From contig NZ_JACOQI010000026.1 in the NCBI RefSeq assembly GCF_014297285.1, positions 1 to 32,689 on the forward strand: a stretch of DNA of 32,689 nucleotides, in the 5' to 3' direction. The stretch is from Dysosmobacter segnis. Lineage in GTDB: Bacteria; Bacillota; Clostridia; Oscillospirales; Oscillospiraceae. The position numbers and the translations under genes are program-made. Shown piece by piece: positions 24,998 to 31,885 of this stretch. Within the stretch, counting starts at the first letter, position 1; each line of letters begins with the position of its first letter. The notes beneath the pieces are model-generated. The model had not been told where the DNA came from. It saw only the letters and a list, made by a program, of their open reading frames with translations, and did not search any database.

Positions 24998-25313
24998 GGT
25001 GACTTATGGATTGATGCCATAAAACAAAAGATTCAGAGCATCGCTGATGCTCATCACTGCGAAATCGTGGCAATGGAAACCGACAAAGACCACGTGCATA
25101 TCCTTCTCGGATACGACACGACGGATTCCGTCTGTAACATTGTTAAGACACTAAAACAAGAAACGACACATCATCTTTGGCAAAGATTCGGTCCTTTCCT
25201 GGCCAAACACTATTGGAAGAAAAGGATATTCTGGTCCGATGGGATACTTTGCCTGTAGTATCGGGGAAGTATCCTCGGCAATTATCCAAAAGTATATCGA
25301 AAACCAAGGATGA
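24998..25313 (+). pseudogene. IS200/IS605 TnpA (Y1 transposase), truncated and frameshifted
   Basis: This is a remnant of the HUH single-strand transposase. The HVH motif in DKDHVHILLGYD, the KTLKQETTHHLW segment and KKRIFWSDG are conserved. The N-terminal 25-30 residues are missing. At about 25239-25243 one extra base shifts the frame: frame one ends in SDGILCL-stop at 25256-25258, while the other frame continues YFACSIGEVSSAIIQKYIENQG with the catalytic Tyr. With both lesions it cannot mobilise the element. Confidence 0.85.
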
Positions 25314-25337
25314 TGCGCCTTTACGAACAGGGCTCCT

Positions 25338-25359
25338 CCCACCGCCTAAAGGCAGTGGG
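25338..25359 (-). repeat. End hairpin of the IS200/IS605 element
   Basis: CCCACTGCC-TTTA-GGCGGTGGG on the minus strand (one G-U pair) lies 25 bases past the tnpA stop. It resembles the hairpin at the other end in stem length, loop and base order, and is the expected recognition site of TnpA. Confidence 0.65.
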
Positions 25360-25648
25360 TTTCCGCCCAAACTATGTTGGAGGTATTTTTTATGAAAAAT
25401 CACTGGCAGAGCGTTTTTACAGGTACTACTGCAAGCTCAACCGCCTGCCGTCACGGATCGATCCGGAGACCCCGCTCGCAGCCAACGGCTGAGCAGTTCT
25501 CCCCTGTCGGGCAAACGCGGTTTTTGAGAATGTGGGCACGGCCAAGCTGCAGTAAGCCGGAGCCTCCGGTCTCCTTTGGGTTTTTGCGCCCCTGACATAT
25601 AGGGCGCGGAAACGCAGTGCGGACCCCAAAATGGAATCAGGCAAAAAA

Positions 25649-25839
25649 GTAACGACCTTCAACCGTTGTCTCCCAGTTGAAGGCCGTTACTCATGCATCT
25701 TGGGTTCAATCATTGACGTAACCTCACATTCTTCAGTTTTCGGAAAGCTTTGGTTTTTCGCTTGCTAGGGTACTCTTAGTGATACATTGGACTCACCCTT
25801 TCCTGATTTTTATTATACGCAAATCCGCCGGAATATCAA
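25649..25839 (-). ncRNA. Orphan small transcript, promoter to terminator
   Basis: On the minus strand, TTGATA (25839-25834), a 16-base spacer and a consensus TATAAT (25817-25812) start a transcript near 25805. A stem GTAACGGCCTTCAAC/GTTGAAGGTCGTTAC (25690-25649) followed by a run of six T ends it, giving about 165 nucleotides. Only tiny frames (MIEPKMHE at its 3' end) are inside. It could be a small RNA or the leader of a lost gene, perhaps one deleted at the IS element boundary. Confidence 0.5.
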
Positions 25840-26135
25840 TTCGCAGGGATGTTAAAATTTGCAGAAAAACTTTGACTGTTCTGTGAATTGATTCGCGCCT
25901 TTGCCTATGCTATCATATTTAATTGGGGGCAATGATGCCGCTCCGTTAAAAACAGATGCACGCCTTGAGCTATCCACGCACAAGGGCAATATCAACAACC
26001 GCTTAGAGCAATGCTAAATCAGGGGTGCGATTTACTACAAATCGTACCCCCTTAAATATTACTTATCATAATAAAGGCCGCCAAAGATCCACAAGGTAAT
26101 TTCAAGCGTGTATTCAAAGGCTATCTCTAAAAAGG

Positions 26136-26175
26136 ACCCGGGGTACTGTGCCGCTATCGGCATGGTACTCCGGGT
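26136..26175 (-). terminator. Terminator of the YczE-like gene
   Basis: A long nested stem, ACCCGGAGTAC..GTACCCCGGGT with an inner TGCCG/CGGCA hairpin, is followed on the minus strand by CCTTTTTAG. It lies 60 bases beyond the stop of the YczE-like gene. Confidence 0.75.
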
Positions 26176-26235
26176 TTATTTAGGGTGTAACTCCATTCGG
26201 TATGCTTGTCCCCACAGGTAATCTTGACCGGGCAT

Positions 26236-26895
26236 TCAGGTGATGGTTTTCCGCCCACGGAACCGCTGAAGGGTCTCCGGCAGATTCTCCTGATGGAGCA
26301 GGGCAGGGTTGAAGCGCAGCAGACCAAAGTTCAGATTGAACAGGGAGCCGACGCCCACTGCGGCAACGATGGTACCGATGCCCACCTGACCGCCCAGCCG
26401 CCAGCCGATGAATACAATGACCACTTCCACGGCGGCGCGGCAAAGGCCTACCGTCCGGTGCGTCTTACGGGCCAGTACGACCATGAGCGCATCGCGAGGA
26501 CCGGAGCCTAAGGTGCTTTTCATATACATCCATGTCCCCAGAGCCAGCAGCTCCATGCCGATCAGCAGCGCGGCCAAACCGGTCGAGAAGCGCTCAAACA
26601 AAGGGATCCAGTTCAGGTACAACAGGATGTCGATGAATATCGGGCAGACGAAAATATTTGCCAGCGTACCGAGGCCGAAACTCTCCCCGCAAAAATAAGC
26701 AATGGCAATGACTGCGGCTCCGACAATGCTGGCGGCGGTACCGTAGGTGATGCCGAAGGTCTTGGCGATACCTTGCTGGAGAACGCTCCAAGGCTCCAAG
26801 CCGATATTGGCCTGAAGCATCAGCGTGATGCCGATGGCGCTGACCAACAGACCGACCAAAAGCAATCCGATCCTGCGAAGATATTCCTGAAGCAT
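26236..26895 (-). CDS. YczE/YyaS-like membrane protein
   Basis: This is a 219-residue membrane protein with five to six predicted helices (near 8-28, 48-68, 75-95, 105-128, 150-172). GLEPWSVLQQGIAKTFGITYGTAASIVGA and GSGPRDALMVVLARKT are family hallmarks of the YczE/YitT-like group (COG2364). The function of the family is not established; small-molecule export or uptake is possible. ATG 26895 is chosen because AAGGAGG lies about 6 bases upstream; the longer frame to 27084 would run into the regulator gene. It is last in the methyltransferase-tenA cluster. Confidence 0.85.
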   Translation of the reverse strand: MLQEYLRRIGLLLVGLLVSAIGITLMLQANIGLEPWSVLQQGIAKTFGITYGTAASIVGAAVIAIAYFCGESFGLGTLANIFVCPIFIDILLYLNWIPLFERFSTGLAALLIGMELLALGTWMYMKSTLGSGPRDALMVVLARKTHRTVGLCRAAVEVVIVFIGWRLGGQVGIGTIVAAVGVGSLFNLNFGLLRFNPALLHQENLPETLQRFRGRKTIT

Positions 26896-26986
26896 GGTTT
26901 GCCTCCTTCTGCGGGTCGAGCCCTTGATATGAGATGATTGGCACAGATGTGGAAATTCGGCAGCTTGCGGCCCGCAAGGCTGGAAT

Positions 26987-27649
26987 TCAGATCTGCCCGT
27001 TGTCCGAATTCTTGATTTGAGTGATGTAGCGGTATACGCTGGCCGGAGAGCAGTGGAGACTGGCGGCGGCACTTTTGACTGCACCCTTCAGCAGAAAGAG
27101 CCCGCCGGATTCCAGGGCTGCGATGACTTGCAGCCGTTTCTCCGGCGTCAGCTGCTCCGGCGTGACCCCCATCCGTTCCAGTTCCCGATTGATGGCGTCC
27201 AAAGCCACCGCATCTGCGGAGTTGCGGAATTTTTCCGGGGAGGATCGGGCGGATACACCATCTTCGTTCTCCGGCAGCGGCTGCGCCAGCACATCGGTCA
27301 CAAACAGATCCGGATGGCACAGACTCAGGATGCGGTCACAGACATCCCGATAGCGGCTGTCGTCAAAGTTGATGCACAGCAGGCCGATGAGCTCGCCACT
27401 GTCCTTGATGAAAAAGGTGCTGGATCGGAGGTCTTTTCCGTTGACGTTGATGCTGTAATAGTGGAGATGATAGTCCATACGCTCATAGCTCTTGTCCCGG
27501 AGAATACTCAGGGACATATTGGTCAGAGGCGCACCGAGCTTTCTGCCGCTGATGTGACTGTTGGCGATGGCGATGATCTGTTTTCTCTGTGATACAGAGG
27601 TCTTGCGGGTAGAGACCTCTGTATCAAAAGGGCTCGATTCAGTTGCCAC
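26987..27649 (-). pseudogene. YheO-like PAS/HTH regulator, 5' end replaced
   Basis: This is a transcription regulator of the YheO type. The second half of the PAS-like domain (IAIANSHISGRKLGAPLT, then STFFIKDSGELIGLLCINFD) and the C-terminal HTH (KRLQVIAALESGGLFLLKGAVKSAAASLHCSPASVYRYI) are intact. The normal first 35-40 residues are missing. Upstream of QIIAIAN the frame runs through an inverted repeat and into the end of tenA, with only GTG 27649 as a start. It may still make a shortened protein, but is more likely a broken gene. It follows tenA closely and would have been cotranscribed. Confidence 0.65.
27590..27626. repeat. 14-base inverted repeat at tenA/regulator junction
   Basis: TGATACAGAGGTCT/AGACCTCTGTATCA with a 9-base spacer is perfect and sits exactly where homology to the YheO-like regulator begins and just after the tenA stop. 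It lacks a T run. It could be the scar of a rearrangement or an invertible or mobile sequence end. Confidence 0.6.
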
Positions 27650-28304
27650 CCATAGCGTAGACCATGTCCCAAAAGCGCAAATCAAACAGGCAGCACTTTT
27701 CAAAGATCTCGCAGAGGTGCTCTGCTGTTTTTTCGTCGATGAATCCGCTGAGTGCGTCAATTCGGTCAATGAGCATCTGATTGGTTCGCCGGTAGCTTTC
27801 TGAAACGTAGCCCGCGAACCACGAGCCGTAACGCTTGTCCCGCAGCGCATCCGGGCAGCGTTCGACTATCTTTTCCGCCACATACGCATAGCTCCAGGAG
27901 CAGTTCAGAAGCGTCACCAGTCCAGTCAGCACATCCCCGGTCTGCGCCTCCCAAAGCATGTAATGGGTATAGGCGTTGTTGTCCATGTGAGGACGGGTGC
28001 TGTGGATCTCCTCCTCCGTAATGCCAAGGCGCTTCATATACGGAATGTGGGTGCGGAAGGTCTCTCCGATGGTGTCCGCCAGCTCTCCGCTCAAAAAGCG
28101 GATCTGCTCAAAATCGTCAGCCTTCTGGATGATTGCCGCAAAGATCTTCACATAATCCTTGAGGTATAAATAATCCTGAAGCATATAATACCGGAATTTT
28201 TCCGGCGGCAGCGTTCCATCTGCCATCTGCGTCACAAACGGGTGGCAAAGATACCGGGGCCAGATTTTTTCCGCCCGGGCATAGAGTGTTTGTGAGAGCT
28301 TCAC
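27639..28304 (-). CDS. TenA/thiaminase II family protein
   Basis: This is a 221-residue TenA, an all-helical enzyme that releases HMP from aminomethyl-pyrimidine breakdown products of thiamine (or cleaves thiamine). With GTG 28304 as start, residues match the Bacillus numbering as I remember it: D44 and Y47 (QDYLYL), Y112 (NAYTHY), C135 (LLNCSWSY) and the terminal FDLRFWDMVY. The usual late catalytic Glu falls at Asp208 here, which may lower or alter activity. GTG 28304 is preferred over ATG 28322 because AAAGAGGAGG lies between them. It overlaps nothing and follows the methyltransferase gene by 14 bases. Confidence 0.92.
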   Translation of the reverse strand: MKLSQTLYARAEKIWPRYLCHPFVTQMADGTLPPEKFRYYMLQDYLYLKDYVKIFAAIIQKADDFEQIRFLSGELADTIGETFRTHIPYMKRLGITEEEIHSTRPHMDNNAYTHYMLWEAQTGDVLTGLVTLLNCSWSYAYVAEKIVERCPDALRDKRYGSWFAGYVSESYRRTNQMLIDRIDALSGFIDEKTAEHLCEIFEKCCLFDLRFWDMVYAMGGN

Positions 28305-28318
28305 GCCGTCCTCCTCTT

Positions 28319-29014
28319 TCATTTATGGGCGATGATCGCCACATAGCCGCCGCTCTGATAGCCGGGGACCACATCCTCCACGTCCTCGTTGGTGTACATA
28401 GGGTTCTTCAGCAGGGTCTGATAGAAGTCAAAATCGTGGAAGCCCAATGCCTTGAGCACGTCGATCTTCTCCTCCGTGGAATGCCACACGCCTGCGCAGC
28501 ACAGCTCGTGGGGATACGGCAGCTTGGGCATAACGCCGTTGAGGAACGGGTGGTCAAAGGTGCCTACCTCTTTTGCCAGCAGATACATGAACCCAAAGGC
28601 GCTCTCCTTGGGAACGTCCAGCGAAATAAAGGTGCCGTTCGGCTTGAGGGCCTTCTTGCAGACGTCAAACGCCCGGGTCAAGTCCTCCATATAGCTGGAG
28701 CTGCCGTTGAGATAGATCACATCATAGGCATTCTCCTCCAGCTCCGCATCTTCAATCGCGCCGAAGGCCACCACGTTCACGCCGCGCTTCTCTGCGATGG
28801 CACCCATGTCGCGGGAGGGCTCAATGCCTTCGATACCGCTGCAGTCGATCATGCTCTCAAACAGGCCGCTGCCGCAGCCCACGGAAAGCACGCGTTTGCC
28901 CTGAATATCACCGAGCACTTTCTGGAACAGGCGAAGCTCACTCTGAAACAGGTTCTCATTCTCCATGAACCAAGCGTCATACTGTGCCGCATAGCCGTCA
29001 AATTTAGGTTTCAT
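28319..29014 (-). CDS. Class I SAM-dependent methyltransferase
   Basis: This is a 231-residue methyltransferase. Motif I is VLSVGCGSGLFE (42-53), followed by acidic GIEPSRDMG (motif II, 62-70), VIYLNGSSSY (near 98-107) and LKPNGTFISLD. The C-terminal part (GVWHSTEEKIDVLKALGF) is substrate-specific and unassigned. It is encoded first in the cluster with tenA, which suggests a small-molecule substrate, perhaps pyrimidine- or thiazole-like, but this is inference. ATG 29014 has AAAGGA about 10 bases upstream. Expression starts behind the structured leader at 29078-29188. Confidence 0.88.
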   Translation of the reverse strand: MKPKFDGYAAQYDAWFMENENLFQSELRLFQKVLGDIQGKRVLSVGCGSGLFESMIDCSGIEGIEPSRDMGAIAEKRGVNVVAFGAIEDAELEENAYDVIYLNGSSSYMEDLTRAFDVCKKALKPNGTFISLDVPKESAFGFMYLLAKEVGTFDHPFLNGVMPKLPYPHELCCAGVWHSTEEKIDVLKALGFHDFDFYQTLLKNPMYTNEDVEDVVPGYQSGGYVAIIAHK

Positions 29015-29077
29015 TGTCAAAGAGTCCTTTCTGATTTTAGAATTTCAAATCTACGGGGGTTCTTTACCGTTGTCTTT

Positions 29078-29188
29078 GGTTCATTTTTCCTTGAAAAGCT
29101 GGGTGTTTACCTCTTTGGATTCCTAAACACCGCATTCGATACGGAGTAACATAAGGCTAAAGCCCTACCTCTTGCATTTAAATGAACC
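29078..29188 (-). promoter_or_regulatory. Multi-helix leader RNA candidate
   Basis: The minus strand forms a closing stem GGTTCATTT (29188-29180) with AAATGAACC (29086-29078). Inside are three hairpins: AGGGC-UUUA-GCCU, CCGTAT/AUGCGG with a short loop and one mismatch, and GGTGTTTA/TAAACACC. The predicted transcript start (about 29190) lies just before the first base of the closing stem. GAACC at 29063-29059 can alternatively pair with GGTTC of the stem, a possible switch. It does not match the TPP riboswitch motifs. It may be a riboswitch of another or unknown class. Confidence 0.5.
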
Positions 29189-29196
29189 TTTTGTTA

Positions 29197-29225
29197 AGTG
29201 TATCACAAGCAGCCCCTCTCCGCAA
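29197..29225 (-). promoter_or_regulatory. Promoter of the methyltransferase-tenA cluster
   Basis: TTGCGG (29225-29220), a 17-base spacer and TACACT (29202-29197) on the minus strand. The leader that follows is about 175 bases long, unusual for a simple operon, which supports regulation in the leader. Confidence 0.6.
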
Positions 29226-29391
29226 CGCCATTCTTGCAGTCCGCAGCGGATCTCTGCCTCAATTTTTCCGTAATCGTTTTACGATTCAGCAAAGAGAGCA
29301 AGCAGCCCCTCCCCCTGCTGTCTGAGTGTGGATTCTGACAGATTTTTCAAAAAACATCCGCTAAGAATCGGCGTCCTTTTTCACAAGACTC

Positions 29392-29494
29392 TTTGCTTTT
29401 CCGCGCCGGCATGGTATGATAGCCACAGTACCTTGCCCCCGACACAAGCCGGGCTGCGCTCCGTCAGCGGCGGAGCACTGTTTCCCGGTGGGGG
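29392..29494 (+). promoter_or_regulatory. Promoter and folded leader of the decarboxylase operon
   Basis: TTTGCT (29392-29397), a 17-base spacer and TATGAT (29415-29420) form a promoter. The leader can form one long nested stem: CCCCC/GGGGG outside, GCCGGG/CCCGG(T) inside and a GCTCCG/CGGAGC tip (29436-29494). It ends 21 bases before the oadG start, close to its ribosome binding site GAAAGGGAG. Confidence 0.55.
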
Positions 29495-29515
29495 AATCAC
29501 GAAAGGGAGTATCGT

Positions 29516-29776
29516 ATGGAGTACAGCAGCATTTTTGTCTGTCTCATGGGCATGGGCACGGTGTTCTTCGGGCTGATCTGCCTGATCGCGTTGACCTATC
29601 TCATGAGCGCCGTGGTGGGCCGCGGGAAAAAGGCCGCCCCGGCACCGGTCCCGGCTGCGCCCCAGACCGCCGGTGAGGTAACACCGGAGCTGGTAGCCGC
29701 CGTATCCGCCGCGCTGGCGGAGGAGCTGGGCACCGACATCACCGGCATCCGCATCGTTTCCATGAAAAAAGTGTAA
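29516..29776 (+). CDS. OadG-family membrane subunit (sodium pump gamma/delta)
   Basis: This is an 86-residue protein with one N-terminal membrane helix (IFVCLMGMGTVFFGLICLIALTYLMS), a Pro/Ala-rich linker and a small C-terminal helical domain (TPELVAAVSAALAEELG). This is the layout of the OadG/MmdD/GcdD subunit that holds sodium-pump decarboxylase complexes together. GAAAGGGAG precedes the ATG by about 7 bases. It is first in the operon with the biotin carrier and OadB. Confidence 0.85.
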   Translation: MEYSSIFVCLMGMGTVFFGLICLIALTYLMSAVVGRGKKAAPAPVPAAPQTAGEVTPELVAAVSAALAEELGTDITGIRIVSMKKV

Positions 29777-29794
29777 GGAGAGGGAGAAACACAC

Positions 29795-30144
29795 ATGAAA
29801 AAGTACAGAGTCACCGTCAACGGGACGGTTTATGAAGTCGAACTGGAAGAGCTGACCGGCTCCGCCCCCGTTTCCGCCCCGGCGGCTCCCGCCGCTGCCC
29901 CCGCACCTGCCGCGTCTGCCGCACCGGCTGCCGGTGAGCAGATCTGCGCCCCCATGCCCGGCAACATTCTGGCCGTCAACGTCACCGCCGGTCAGGCCGT
30001 GAAAAAGGGCGACGTGCTGATGGTTCTGGAGGCCATGAAGATGGAGAACGAGATCATGTGCCCCGGGACGGCGTGGTGGCCTCCGTCAATACCTCCAAGG
30101 GCGCTTCCGTGGAGTCCGGCACGCTGCTGTGCGTCCTCCAGTAA
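29795..30144 (+). pseudogene. Biotin carrier subunit of decarboxylase, frameshifted
   Basis: This is a biotin/lipoyl carrier protein of the GcdC/MmdC type. A short N-terminal beta region, an Ala/Pro-rich swinging linker (about 24-47) and the biotin domain with EAMKMENEI are present; the biotinylated Lys is K82. The expected end, RDGVVASVNTSKGASVESGTLLCVLQ, is encoded but in another frame: one C is missing in the CCCCGGG run at about 30061-30067. Read unshifted, the frame overruns to 30277, into oadB. It is either a real frameshift or an assembly error; the rest is well conserved. Confidence 0.85.
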
Positions 30145-30156
30145 GGCAGGGCCGAT

Positions 30157-31581
30157 ATGGACGCGATCATTCGCTTTTTACAGGACACCGGCTTCTACCT
30201 CTTTTCCCAGGACGGCAACTGGCGCTGCCTCATCATGCTGGGCATCGCCTGCGTGCTGCTGTATCTGGGCATTGTAAAGAAGTTTGAGCCGCTGCTGCTG
30301 GTGCCCATCGCCTTCGGTATGCTCATCACCAACCTCCCCGGTGCCAATATGTTCCACGAGATCTTCTTCGCCGGGGGCCACATCCACTGGGACCTCATCG
30401 GCGGGCAACCCGTCACGGCGTCGCTGCTGGCGGACCTCCACAGTCAGGGCGTAGCAGAAAACGTGCTGGCCCCCTACATCCAGCAGTTGATGACCGCCGC
30501 CCAGACCGCCTTCTCCCCGGAGATGGTGGAACAGGCCATCGCCGCCGTCACGGAGGAGGCCGGAGCCGCCATCACCCCTCTGGAAGCACAGCTTCAGGCG
30601 TTGGTGCAGGCGGAGCAGGCCGCTGCCTACTACGGCATGACCCTCTCTGACATCACCATCACCCCGGGACTGGTGGACATTCTCTACCTGGGTGTGAAGC
30701 TGGGCATCTATCCCTGCCTGATCTTCATGGGCGTGGGTGCTATGACGGACTTCGGTCCCCTCATTGCCAACCCCAAGTCCCTGCTGCTGGGCGCGGCCGC
30801 ACAGCTGGGCATCTTCATCACCTTCGTGGGCTGCCGTTTCATGGGCTTCACCGGCCCGGAATCCAGCGCCATCGGCATCATCGGCGGCGCAGACGGCCCC
30901 ACGGCCATTTTCGTCACTGTTCTGCTGGCACCGGCCCTCTTAGGCCCCATCGCCGTGGCGGCTTACTCCTATATGGCGCTGGTCCCCGTGATCCAGCCTC
31001 CCATCATGAAGCTGCTGACCACGGAAAAAGAGCGCCAGATCGTTATGAAGCCCCTCCGGGAGGTCAGCAAGAAGGAGAAGATCATCTTCCCCATCGTAGT
31101 GACCATCTTCGTGGCGCTGCTGGTTCCCTCTGCCGCCCCCCTCATTGCCTGCCTCATGCTGGGCAACCTCTTTAAGGAGTGCGGCATTACGGAGCGGCTC
31201 AGCAAAACCGTTCAGAATGAGCTCATCAACATCGTGACCATCTTCCTTGGCGTCAGCGTGGGCGCAACGGCCACCGGCACCACCTTCCTGTCCCTCCAGA
31301 CCATCAAGATCATGGCCATGGGCGTGGTGGCCTTCAGCTTCGGCACCGCCGGCGGCGTCCTGCTTGCCAAGTTCATGAATCTGTTCCTCAAGGAGAAGAT
31401 CAATCCCCTCATCGGTTCCGCCGGCGTGTCCGCCGTGCCTATGGCGGCCCGCGTATCCCAGATGGTGGGCCAGAAGTACAACCCCGGCAACTTCCTGCTG
31501 ATGCACGCCATGGGCCCCAACGTGGCAGGCGTCATCGGCTCCGCCATCGCCGCGGGCGTGCTGATCTCCCTGTACGGCTGA
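30157..31581 (+). CDS. Sodium-translocating decarboxylase beta subunit (OadB)
   Basis: This is a 474-residue integral membrane protein, the decarboxylating sodium channel subunit. Conserved parts are [20 protein letters not shown] near the N terminus, [25 protein letters not shown] with the critical Asp, [23 protein letters not shown] and the C-terminal [15 protein letters not shown] and [21 protein letters not shown] stretch of about 70 residues near 90-165 is enlarged and helix-rich compared with the Klebsiella protein. Biotin-bound carboxyl groups are decarboxylated here to pump Na+ out. No carboxyltransferase gene is present; it would be expected just downstream. Confidence 0.93.
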   Translation: MDAIIRFLQDTGFYLFSQDGNWRCLIMLGIACVLLYLGIVKKFEPLLLVPIAFGMLITNLPGANMFHEIFFAGGHIHWDLIGGQPVTASLLADLHSQGVAENVLAPYIQQLMTAAQTAFSPEMVEQAIAAVTEEAGAAITPLEAQLQALVQAEQAAAYYGMTLSDITITPGLVDILYLGVKLGIYPCLIFMGVGAMTDFGPLIANPKSLLLGAAAQLGIFITFVGCRFMGFTGPESSAIGIIGGADGPTAIFVTVLLAPALLGPIAVAAYSYMALVPVIQPPIMKLLTTEKERQIVMKPLREVSKKEKIIFPIVVTIFVALLVPSAAPLIACLMLGNLFKECGITERLSKTVQNELINIVTIFLGVSVGATATGTTFLSLQTIKIMAMGVVAFSFGTAGGVLLAKFMNLFLKEKINPLIGSAGVSAVPMAARVSQMVGQKYNPGNFLLMHAMGPNVAGVIGSAIAAGVLISLYG

Positions 31582-31599
31582 TAGGAGGCAGATGTCAAT

Positions 31600-31885
31600 A
31601 ACCCCCACCAAATCTAACGATTTGGAGGGGGTTTGCGAGAAATCGTAAGCCCTGATTGACTACCCTAAGTGTTTCGAGCACTACGTTACTCAAGAATGTA
31701 AGAATAGGCACCGGCGGGCGTGAATCCGAACCTGCCGCACTGCGGTGTGTGATTAAAAGCTCTGAGGGTAAGGAGCGGTGTTGCACACGAAAACCTTGAG
31801 ATAACATTGGGTACGGATACCTGATGGCCGAAAGGCCGCGTGGCTTTTTCGTTAGCCACAATCAAAGAAGAAGGAGGAAGGCATC
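31600..31885 (+). ncRNA. Predicted omega RNA (HEARO-type) of IscB
   Basis: The gap between oadB and iscB has the layout of an IscB guide RNA. It opens with a stem AACCCCC.CCAAATC/GATTTGG.GGGGGTT (31600-31633). A CGGCGGG/CCTGCCG stem follows in the middle, then a GGCC-GAAA-GGCC tetraloop hairpin near 31825-31836 and GTGGCT/AGCCAC (31840-31859) shortly before iscB. In this system the guide is the short DNA just outside the element's left end, so here the last bases of the oadB gap (about 31582-31599). Boundaries are inferred from family knowledge. Confidence 0.7.

Larger units (their letters stand above)
23635..25370 (-). mobile_element. IS200/IS605 family element with tnpB and broken tnpA
   Basis: The element has tnpB on the minus strand and a tnpA remnant on the plus strand, diverging from a common region (24923-24997). 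Hairpins mark both ends: 23644-23663 at the tnpB side and 25338-25359 at the tnpA side. On the minus strand both are fully paired if one G-U wobble each is allowed (CCATGGCC/GGCCGTGG and CCCACTGCC/GGCGGTGGG). This fits single-strand end recognition in the family. The exact ends were not fixed; GTTGAC at 23635-23640 is a candidate right end. The element lies upstream of the deaminase gene. Confidence 0.8.
25371..26235. other. Long gene-free stretch
   Basis: No complete gene is supported in 865 bases. A short plus-strand frame (about 25389-25492, reading EKSLAERFYRYYCKLNRLPSRIDPETPL) may be a remnant. The stretch holds a minus-strand promoter-to-terminator unit (25649-25839) and a terminator for the next gene (26136-26175). 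The segment 25840-26135 shows nothing definite. Confidence 0.45.

Noticed and set aside
28286..29149. Plus-strand open frame (287 codons) opposite the methyltransferase
   Set aside because: Shadow frame; the minus-strand methyltransferase has clear motif I and a proper start.
29020..29200. TPP riboswitch in front of the tenA cluster
   Set aside because: The conserved CUGAGA and GAACCUGAUCUGG-type segments are absent; only a generic multi-helix fold remains.
30940..31611. Minus-strand His/Gly-rich frame opposite oadB
   Set aside because: Composition is the usual antisense artefact of a GC-rich membrane protein gene.
31582..31885. CRISPR or tRNA gene in the gap before iscB
   Set aside because: No repeats with spacers and no cloverleaf; the layout fits an IscB guide RNA.
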